Below the pieces are notes generated by a model. That model saw only the letters and a program-made list of their open reading frames with translations, was not told where the DNA came from and made no database searches. DNA of 58,768 bases from Clostridiales bacterium (lineage in GTDB: Bacteria; Bacillota; Clostridia; Lachnospirales; Cellulosilyticaceae): NCBI GenBank assembly GCA_019418225.1, contig DYCF01000028.1, forward strand, positions 1 through 58,768, in the 5' to 3' direction. Every line of letters starts with the position of its first letter. Position 1 is the first letter of the stretch. This document shows positions 53,257-58,768 of this stretch, one piece after another. Position numbers and translations under genes: made by a program.

Positions 53257-54321
53257 CTATTCTTCTCTCAGTTTAATGATTGATGCAGCATAGCGCTTAC
53301 GGGCATCATCCATTTGTGCATAGTGCTTTTTAGTAGTATTAACATCTTTATGACCTAAGACATCCGCTACAAGATAAATATCACCTGTTTCTTGATAAAG
53401 CTGAGTCCCATATGTTGCACGAAGCTTATGAGGGGTAATTTTCTTAAGATTTGTGACATGACTACTGTATTTTTTTACAAGGAGCTGGACGCTACGTACT
53501 GAAATACGTTTATTTTGCATGGATAAGAAGAGTGGATTGTCTAAATCCTTACAAGGTTTTGCCTTGCGTTCTATTATGTATGCTTTTAAGAGCTGTTCAA
53601 CTTCCTGACCAAAGTATACAATGGTTTCGTTACCACCCTTGCGAGTGATTTTAAGCCCGTTATAATTAAAGTCTACATCATCTAAATTAAGTCCCACGCA
53701 TTCAGAAACACGAATACCGGTGCCAAGTAATACGGCAATAAGTGCCAAATCGCGTTGCTTAGTAAACTCGTGATACATTTTTTGTTTATCAGTTAAGTGT
53801 TCTCCAGATTCCACCACATCTAAGAGTTTAGCGATTTCATCAATATCTAATTTAATGATAGGTTTTTCGTAAATTTTAGGCATATCGACAAGCGATGTAG
53901 GATTATAATGAATACGCTCTTGTTTATAAAAATAATGATACATTGTCTTTATAGATGCTAACTTTCTAGCCTTTCCATTTTGACCATTTTGATGTGATAT
54001 AACATCTTCTTGGCTAGGTCCACTTTTAGCTTCATAATAAGACAAATATTCTAAGTACATCTCTAATTCTCGAGGCGCTACCTTTTCTAAATGCTCTAAA
54101 GTAATAGCTTTAATACTAGGAAGTTCTTTAAAGCGGTCAATATTTTCATATAGGTACTTTAGAAAAATACGAATATCATAAGCATAGGCCATACGGGTAT
54201 TTGCACTTGTTTTGGGTTCAAGCCCTCTAAAAAAATCAAAAATAAAGCTGGGGAGTTCTTGTAAGAGCTCCCTTGTTTTAAGGGTTACATATTTTTGACG
54301 ATCTTCTTGGTAGCTAGACAT
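53257..54321 (-). CDS. XerC/XerD-like tyrosine recombinase
   Basis: A 354-residue site-specific recombinase. The SAM-like N-terminal core-binding domain (about 22-150) is followed by the catalytic domain. All residues of the tyrosine recombinase set are seen: R204 (GTGIRVSE), K228 (TRKGGN), H298 and R301 (HKLRATYG), H324 (LGHKDVNTT) and nucleophile Y334 (HYAQM). It is slightly longer than XerC/D (about 300), with an insertion near 100-120. The gene starts 3 bases after the end of ttcA on the same strand and is surely cotranscribed. No att sites, cargo or excisionase are seen nearby, so this appears to be a chromosomal Xer-type enzyme rather than an island integrase. Confidence 0.87.
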   Translation of the reverse strand: MSSYQEDRQKYVTLKTRELLQELPSFIFDFFRGLEPKTSANTRMAYAYDIRIFLKYLYENIDRFKELPSIKAITLEHLEKVAPRELEMYLEYLSYYEAKSGPSQEDVISHQNGQNGKARKLASIKTMYHYFYKQERIHYNPTSLVDMPKIYEKPIIKLDIDEIAKLLDVVESGEHLTDKQKMYHEFTKQRDLALIAVLLGTGIRVSECVGLNLDDVDFNYNGLKITRKGGNETIVYFGQEVEQLLKAYIIERKAKPCKDLDNPLFLSMQNKRISVRSVQLLVKKYSSHVTNLKKITPHKLRATYGTQLYQETGDIYLVADVLGHKDVNTTKKHYAQMDDARKRYAASIIKLREE

Positions 54322-54324
54322 ATT

Positions 54325-55050
54325 TTATGCCTCCTTGTTTTGCCAACCTTCAATCTGGCTGCGTTGCACAGCACCAAAGATATGGTCTTGCACACGTGGA
54401 ATTTCTTTTTGAATTGCATAAATAAGTTGTTTTGTATCTTCTCTTTTTGTCTTACCATCTACAGGACAAGGACTTTTCACAACAGGTAAAGCTTCTCTTT
54501 TTACAAAACCACGGATATCACCTTCAGGGACATAAATAAGTGGTCTGATAATATGAAGATCTACTTGGTCCATATATGTTTTAGGTGCCATTGTATGAAT
54601 GCGCCCTTCATAAAGTAAAGACATAAGTAGCGTTTCATTAATGTCATCCTTATTATGACCTAGAGCAATTTTAGTACACCCTAGCTTCTTTGCATAATCA
54701 TATAATGCGCCTTTACGCATTTTAGAGCAGAGAGAGCAAGGATTAGATTCCTTACGAATATCAAAAATAATTTTACCTATTTGGGTATCTACAACTTCAA
54801 AAGGGACTTCTAACTTCTCAAAGAAATCATGTACCCCTGTTAAGTCAAAATTATCAAAGCCAAGTGATACTGTAATACCTACGATATCAAATTTCTTTGG
54901 ATAAAAGCGCTGTAATTGACGAAGTGCTAAGGCTAAGATGAGACTATCTTTACCACCAGAAATGCCAATCGCAATACGATCGCCCTCTTGAATCATATCA
55001 TAGTCTTGTACGGCACGTCGTACATAGCTTAATAAATGTTGCTCTTTCAT
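54325..55050 (-). CDS. ttcA: TtcA/TilS-family PP-loop tRNA thiolase
   Basis: A 241-residue ATP-pyrophosphatase. The PP-loop is GISGGKDSL (30-37), and the CSLCSKMRKG motif (C105, C108) with a third cysteine in KSPCPVDGK forms the [4Fe-4S] site of TtcA, which thiolates cytidine 32 of tRNA. The length is shorter than E. coli TtcA (about 310) and lacks the TilS C-terminal domain. The family also includes TtuA/Ncs6 relatives, so the modified base is uncertain. It is the first gene of an operon with the Xer-like recombinase. AGGAGGAACGA precedes the ATG at 55050. Confidence 0.85.
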   Translation of the reverse strand: MKEQHLLSYVRRAVQDYDMIQEGDRIAIGISGGKDSLILALALRQLQRFYPKKFDIVGITVSLGFDNFDLTGVHDFFEKLEVPFEVVDTQIGKIIFDIRKESNPCSLCSKMRKGALYDYAKKLGCTKIALGHNKDDINETLLMSLLYEGRIHTMAPKTYMDQVDLHIIRPLIYVPEGDIRGFVKREALPVVKSPCPVDGKTKREDTKQLIYAIQKEIPRVQDHIFGAVQRSQIEGWQNKEA

Positions 55051-55128
55051 TCGTTCCTCCTAAGCCAACACTTTAAAAGTATCTTATTAAAAATATCTTA
55101 ATGTTAAATGTAATATTAATTCTATTTT

Positions 55129-55156
55129 ATTATAGCATGATTCTTTAAAAGGACAA
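55129..55156 (-). promoter_or_regulatory. Promoter of the ttcA-xer operon
   Basis: On the minus strand TTGTCC (55156-55151), 16 bases, then TATAAT (55134-55129). The leader would be about 70 bases. Confidence 0.5.
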
Positions 55157-55185
55157 GGCAAGGAGCAGTGATTGGATAAAGAAAC

Positions 55186-55199
55186 AGAACAAATGTTCG
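55186..55199. promoter_or_regulatory. LexA/DinR (SOS) box match 1
   Basis: AGAACAAATGTTCG matches the Firmicute SOS box CGAACRNRYGTTYG at nearly every position; it has the GAAC-N4-GTTC core with A instead of the first C and A at one R/Y position. It lies about 30 bases upstream of the ttcA -35. Confidence 0.45.
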
Positions 55200-55331
55200 A
55201 ATGTGTAAAAATAGACATTTTGATTAATTAAGCGATTTTGACTAAAAAACATCCCTTTTTTATCAAAAAACATGCTTTTTAAGAAACATCTTTAATAATA
55301 ACGAAAGAAAAAATGCCCTTTTTTATAATCT

Positions 55332-55345
55332 CGAACATGTGTTTG
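55332..55345. promoter_or_regulatory. LexA/DinR (SOS) box match 2
   Basis: CGAACATGTGTTTG fits the Firmicute consensus CGAACRNRYGTTYG at all positions. On the minus strand a TATAAA lies just downstream, so it could control leftward transcription toward ttcA-xer. Confidence 0.55.
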
Positions 55346-55466
55346 CAAGGTTGATTCATTCGATCTTGTAAGCAGATGAATCATTAGAATAAATTTCAAC
55401 AAAACTGGCAAAACTTATAATAGTATGTAACACATGTGATAGTATTGCTAAGGGAGGACATTTAAA

Positions 55467-56411
55467 GTGGCTTATATTTTATTAATTATTGGCTTTATAT
55501 TACTTGTAAAGGGAGCCGATTACTTTGTAGATGGTAGTTCATCTATTGCTCAAATATTTCATATTCCTACAGTTATTATTGGACTTACCATCGTTGCCTT
55601 TGGTACAAGCGCACCAGAAGCAGCAGTTAGTATTACAGCTGCACTAAAGGGACAAAATGATATTGCTATGGGCAATGTTATTGGATCGAATATATTTAAC
55701 ACACTTGTTGTAGTAGGTGGTTGTGCTATGATTAAACCACTACATGTAGAAAACTCTATTTTAAAGAAAGATTTTCCATTTTCAATTTTAGTAACAGTTG
55801 CCTTATTTATTTTGGGAGCAGATGTGTTTTTTTATGGTAATATAGGTAATGTATTAAGTCGAAGTGATGGTTTAGTTCTTATTTTATTCTTTGTGATATT
55901 TATTTATAGTATGATTAGCTCTGCCCTAAAAAGTGAAAAGAAGGAAGAGGAGCAGCCACCCAAGTATAGTTTAGGTAAAGGAATTTTAATTGCTTTAATT
56001 GGTATTGTAGGCATTATTGTAGGTGGACAACTTGTGGTAAATAGTGCTTCAGATATTGCGATTTCTTTTGGACTTAGCGAAACATTAGTAGGGCTTACTA
56101 TTGTAGCAGTGGGAACATCTCTACCAGAACTGGTTACTAGTTTAGTTGCAGCCAAAAAAGGGGATAGTGATATTGCCATGGGAAATGTAGTAGGTTCTAA
56201 TATTTTTAATATCTTATTAGTATTGGCACTTTCAGCAAGTATTCACCCTATTAATGTTAATATACTTTCCATATATGATTTAATTATTTTATTGGGTATC
56301 AGTATCTTGACATATATATTTGCGTGGACGAAGAGAAGTGTAGGAAGAGTAGAAGGAGGCATTTTGGTTGTACTCTATATTCTATATATGATTTATATTA
56401 TTATGCGCTAA
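55467..56411 (+). CDS. CaCA-family calcium/sodium antiporter (YrbG-like)
   Basis: A 314-residue integral membrane exchanger starting with GTG, with AGGGAGG 8 bases upstream. About ten hydrophobic helices form two inverted repeats. Each repeat carries the alpha motif: GLTIVAFGTSAPEAAVSITA with GNVIGSNIFN, and GLTIVAVGTSLPELVTSLVA with GNVVGSNIFN. The central loop is short and charged (KSEKKEEEQPPK), without the regulatory domain of eukaryotic NCX. It exports calcium against sodium or protons. It is monocistronic, with a terminator downstream. The two SOS-like boxes upstream are more likely connected with the divergent operon, but an effect here cannot be excluded. Confidence 0.92.
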   Translation: MAYILLIIGFILLVKGADYFVDGSSSIAQIFHIPTVIIGLTIVAFGTSAPEAAVSITAALKGQNDIAMGNVIGSNIFNTLVVVGGCAMIKPLHVENSILKKDFPFSILVTVALFILGADVFFYGNIGNVLSRSDGLVLILFFVIFIYSMISSALKSEKKEEEQPPKYSLGKGILIALIGIVGIIVGGQLVVNSASDIAISFGLSETLVGLTIVAVGTSLPELVTSLVAAKKGDSDIAMGNVVGSNIFNILLVLALSASIHPINVNILSIYDLIILLGISILTYIFAWTKRSVGRVEGGILVVLYILYMIYIIMR

Positions 56412-56450
56412 AAGGCTAACTTAAAAATAAAGAAACAAATATTAGTTTAT

Positions 56451-56489
56451 AAAAACTAGAGATTTCCTTAAATAAAGTCTCTAGTTTTT
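56451..56489 (+). terminator. Terminator after the antiporter gene
   Basis: AAAAACTAGAGA (56451-56462) pairs with TCTCTAGTTTTT (56478-56489), ending in a T-run. Confidence 0.9.
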
Positions 56490-56594
56490 GTATGTATAAT
56501 TTTGAAAATATATATACATTAAGATATAATAAAAAGAGTAGTAAAAAAGAATACGTTACAACATAGATATCATTTATGTAAAGGATGGGATTAT

Positions 56595-57569
56595 ATGAAC
56601 CAATTGTGGCTAGTAGTGCCTTGTTATAATGAAGAAGAAGTTTTACCAGAGACATCTAGTCAACTTCAAATTATTATGAAAAAACTTATGATGAAAAATA
56701 AAATTTCTAAAGAAAGTCGTATAGCCTTTGTTAATGATGGTTCAAAAGATAACACTTGGAAGATAATTCAAAAGCTTACTGAAACAAATGAGATTTTTGT
56801 AGGAATTAATTTAGCACGCAATAGAGGACATCAAAATGCACTTTTAGCAGGTTTAATGACTGCTAAAACATATGCAGATTGTGTGATTTCATTAGATGCC
56901 GATTTACAAGATGATGTAGGGGTAATCGAGAAGTTTGTGGATGCATACGTAGCAGGTAATGATGTTGTTTATGGCGTAAGATCAGCTAGAGAAACAGATA
57001 CATTTTTTAAACGTTTTACAGCAGAAAGTTTTTATAAAATTATGCATTTTTTAGGCGTAGATATTGTGTATAATCATGCAGACTATCGTTTAATGAGCAA
57101 AAGAGCATTGGAGGGGTTAGCAGAATTTGATGAGGTTAATTTATTTCTTAGGGGTATTGTGCCACAAATAGGTTACCCTTCAACAACTGTGGAATACGAA
57201 CGCCATGAACGGTTAGCTGGAAAATCTAAATATCCATTAAAGAAGATGCTAGCATTTGCTTTTGAAGGGATTACTTCATTTACAATTGCACCTATACGCA
57301 TTGCAACAATATTAGGCGGACTAGCTTTTATGATTAGTATGATTATGTTGTTATACTGTTTAGTTGTGCACTTTATGGGGAAGACAGTGAGCGGTTGGGC
57401 AAGTTTAAGCGTATCTATCTGGGCATTAGGCGGTCTACAATTACTAATGTTAGGTGTAGTTGGTGAATATGTAGGTAAAGTATATTTAGAAGCAAAGCAT
57501 CGCCCTAAATATATTATAGAGTCTATTATTTATCATAGGAATAAACTAACAAAGGAGAAGAGAGAATAA
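56595..57569 (+). CDS. Membrane-anchored family 2 glycosyltransferase (GtrB/DPM1-like)
   Basis: A 324-residue protein with AAAGGATGGG before the ATG. The GT-A domain starts WLVVPCYNEEEVLPET, has the NDGSKDNTW loop, ARNRGHQNALLAGL, the metal-binding LDADLQDD (100-107) and the substrate loop ERHERLAGKSKYPLKKML. Two C-terminal membrane helices follow (about 230-255 and 265-300). This matches polyprenyl-phosphate glucosyl- or mannosyltransferases (GtrB, CsbB, YkcC) that load a sugar on undecaprenyl phosphate at the inner membrane face. Its stop overlaps the next start by one base, so it is tightly coupled to a metallo-hydrolase. Confidence 0.88.
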   Translation: MNQLWLVVPCYNEEEVLPETSSQLQIIMKKLMMKNKISKESRIAFVNDGSKDNTWKIIQKLTETNEIFVGINLARNRGHQNALLAGLMTAKTYADCVISLDADLQDDVGVIEKFVDAYVAGNDVVYGVRSARETDTFFKRFTAESFYKIMHFLGVDIVYNHADYRLMSKRALEGLAEFDEVNLFLRGIVPQIGYPSTTVEYERHERLAGKSKYPLKKMLAFAFEGITSFTIAPIRIATILGGLAFMISMIMLLYCLVVHFMGKTVSGWASLSVSIWALGGLQLLMLGVVGEYVGKVYLEAKHRPKYIIESIIYHRNKLTKEKRE

Positions 57570-58249
57570 TGGTATCTGAAACATTTGATTTATATATTTT
57601 AAAAGATGAGGAAACACCATATAAAACTTATACTTATATAGTAGTAGCAAAACAGACAAAGGAGGCTGTTATTATTGATCCAGCATGTGGAGAAGAAAAA
57701 TTAGTAACGTTAATTACTAATTCAGAGCTTAAACCACGGTGGGTACTCTTAACACACATACATCAGGATCATATTCGGCAAGTAGAATGGTTAACTAAAA
57801 ATTTTAAAATAAAGGTAGGACTTGGCATAGATGAGGCTCATTTTTATGATTATTATGTACCGCATATGGAGCTACTTCATGATTATGAGCAAATACATAT
57901 TGGGGATATTTTAATTACATGCTTACATACTCCAGGACATACAAAGGGAAGCATGTGTTATTTTATAGAAGGTAACTTATTTACTGGAGATACAGTATTT
58001 ATAGAGGGCTGTGGAATTTGTAGTGAATTAGGGGGTTCAGCTTATGAAATGTTTGATAGTATTCAGAGACTTAAACAAATAATTCCTAATACAACTGAAA
58101 TTTATCCAGGTCATTGTTATGTAGCCTTACCAGGAAAACAAATGGCATATTTGTATGACAATAATATTTATTTCATGTTAGATGATCAAGAAAGCTTTGT
58201 AAATTTCCGAATGCGTAAAAATCAAAAGTATCTTTTTGATTTTAAATAA
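57569..58249 (+). CDS. Metallo-beta-lactamase-fold hydrolase, PksB/BaeB-like
   Basis: A 226-residue dizinc hydrolase. Metal motifs: THIHQDH (H63, H65, D67, H68), HTPGHTKGSM, FTGDTVFIEGCGIC and YPGHCY. The C-terminal segment GGSAYEMFDSIQRLKQIIPN, NNIYFMLDDQESFVNFRMRK resembles, from memory, PksB/BaeB-type hydrolases of trans-AT polyketide clusters (about 225 residues). Those are related to glyoxalase II, and their role may be thioester hydrolysis. It is translationally coupled to the glycosyltransferase (TAATG overlap). Simple hydroxyacylglutathione hydrolase-like function is the alternative. No PKS genes are visible before the window ends. Confidence 0.8.
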   Translation: MVSETFDLYILKDEETPYKTYTYIVVAKQTKEAVIIDPACGEEKLVTLITNSELKPRWVLLTHIHQDHIRQVEWLTKNFKIKVGLGIDEAHFYDYYVPHMELLHDYEQIHIGDILITCLHTPGHTKGSMCYFIEGNLFTGDTVFIEGCGICSELGGSAYEMFDSIQRLKQIIPNTTEIYPGHCYVALPGKQMAYLYDNNIYFMLDDQESFVNFRMRKNQKYLFDFK

Positions 58250-58344
58250 ATTGGTAATTAAAAATAGACATTGCACAGATGCTAAAAAAAGCAAGGGGTG
58301 TTGTTCAGCGAGATAAAAGTTTATAGATTAAGATGACTACAAAC

Positions 58345-58388
58345 AAAATGGCTATAACCATAATAAAATCAATGGTTATAGCCATTTT
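58345..58388 (+). terminator. Terminator after the metallo-hydrolase gene
   Basis: A perfect 17-bp stem (58345-58361 with 58372-58388) and a 10-base loop, followed by ATTATG. A later T7 run (58401-58407) is outside the stem. Confidence 0.75.
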
Positions 58389-58409
58389 ATTATGAAAAAG
58401 TTTTTTTGC

Positions 58410-58490
58410 TATCTCTTTACTTTTACCTCATTGTAAAATGAGGCAAAAGTAGAGAGATAATGTAATAATGAGGAAAAGGTGAAGAGATAT
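58410..58490. repeat. Inverted repeat plus a third direct copy of an AATGAGG...AGAGATA motif
   Basis: Arms 58410-58432 and 58437-58459 (23 bp, two G-T type mismatches) form a hairpin with a GTAA loop. A related copy of the right arm, AATGAGGAAAAGGTGAAGAG and ATAT, follows at about 58467-58490. Confidence 0.65.
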
Positions 58491-58768
58491 TTTACAGAAA
58501 TAAATAAAATGAAGTAAATCTTTGTATTTAATAGACAACAGCTATTTAAAGGAGTATTTTATTTAAAGTACTTACCAGTAAAAGTTTAGAGATAATGGAC
58601 AGTTGAAGAGGATAATAAAATGTAGGCATATGTTGTGACAGCATCAAATAAATGTTAGAATATTGTAAAAAAGATTAATATATAAGTCTGATTGTTTGAT
58701 TAAAATATAGAATTCATAAGCGTAAACTTAAAACTAAATCTTTCCAGTAACAAAAATAATAAAAATGG

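Larger units (their letters stand above)
55051..55466. other. 416-bp divergent intergenic region
   Basis: It holds the ttcA promoter, two SOS box matches (55186-55199, 55332-55345), three A6/T6 repeats (55244-55261, 55265-55280, 55308-55324), an inverted repeat TGATTCAT/ATGAATCA (55352-55383) and a possible antiporter -10 TATAAT (55416-55421). A 42-codon minus-strand frame starting MFFDKKGMFFSQN lacks a ribosome binding site and is not called. Confidence 0.6.
58250..58768. other. 519-bp terminal region without a recognised gene
   Basis: It contains the terminator at 58345-58388 and the repeat cluster at 58410-58490. The remaining sequence is AT-rich with no frame supported by a ribosome binding site; it may be the leader of a gene beyond the window. 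Confidence 0.6.

Noticed and set aside
53257..54321. Integrase of a genomic island
   Set aside because: No tRNA, attachment repeats, excisionase or cargo genes nearby, and tight coupling to ttcA; more like a chromosomal Xer protein.
55158..55290. 42-codon minus-strand ORF between the SOS boxes as an SOS-induced toxin
   Set aside because: It has a hydrophobic end but no ribosome binding site and overlaps the A/T repeats; evidence is too weak.
1..58768. tRNA, rRNA genes or known riboswitches
   Set aside because: By eye I found no cloverleaf, rRNA segment, T-box or conserved riboswitch core; a covariance-model scan would be needed to exclude weak cases.

Overview
The window comes from an AT-rich, endospore-forming anaerobic clostridium, most likely a cellulolytic member of the Lachnospiraceae (a Cellulosilyticum-like organism is my best guess). 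The evidence is a partial dipicolinate synthase gene, the [FeFe]-hydrogenase maturase HydG, an iron-sulfur L-serine dehydratase, a large 2-hydroxyacyl-CoA dehydratase activase-type protein and a secreted GH10 xylanase with carbohydrate-binding domains. Genes are closely packed, with good GGAGG-type ribosome binding sites. I found no rRNA, tRNA or CRISPR array.

Layout. (1) 1-432: 5' part of dpaA on the minus strand. (2) 627-5699: a J-domain protein, tetratricopeptide-repeat proteins and an HscC-type Hsp70. The TPR part is interrupted by an in-frame TAA and a frame change. (3) 5771-6772: a cysteine-synthase-like PLP enzyme. (4) 7042-19895: three large genes forming a PUFA-synthase-like (Pfa) secondary lipid/polyketide synthase, KS-AT-ACPx3-KR, KS-CLF-AT-DH-DH and a PfaD-type enoyl reductase. 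They lie behind a near-perfect 19-bp palindrome that looks like an operator. (5) 20181-27446: peptidase T, an arginase-fold protein, the xylanase, a TetR regulator, a small membrane protein and an RlmD-type methyltransferase. (6) 27658-32252: an accessory patch with a small protein/acetyltransferase pair, fragments resembling a TOTE conflict-system gene, an IS21-type element whose IstA and IstB are fused, and a MATE transporter missing its N-terminal part. (7) 32392-39721: DinG-like helicase, small conserved-type proteins, an ABC-F ATPase behind a promoter plus leader terminator, an ArsC-like protein and a YkgJ-like protein. (8) 39955-42636: a TetM/EF-G-like GTPase fused to a Rae1/YacP-type NYN endoribonuclease. 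(9) 42996-53165: sdaAB-sdaAA, an aldo/keto reductase, the giant activase, hydG and an LCP cell-wall ligase. (10) 53257-58249: Xer-like recombinase with TtcA, a 416-bp intergenic region carrying two SOS (LexA/DinR) box matches, a CaCA antiporter, a membrane glycosyltransferase and a PksB-like metallo-hydrolase.

The two most notable systems are the GTPase-Rae1 fusion, which suggests one protein that enters the ribosomal A site and cuts the mRNA there, and the compact Pfa-like synthase in an anaerobic spore-former. The ABC-F gene has signs of transcription attenuation and the GTPase fusion is nearby, so 35-43 kb has a ribosome-protection or ribosome-rescue flavour, although the two genes are not one operon.

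Functional calls rest on motif recognition from the sequence alone. No database or structure search was possible.
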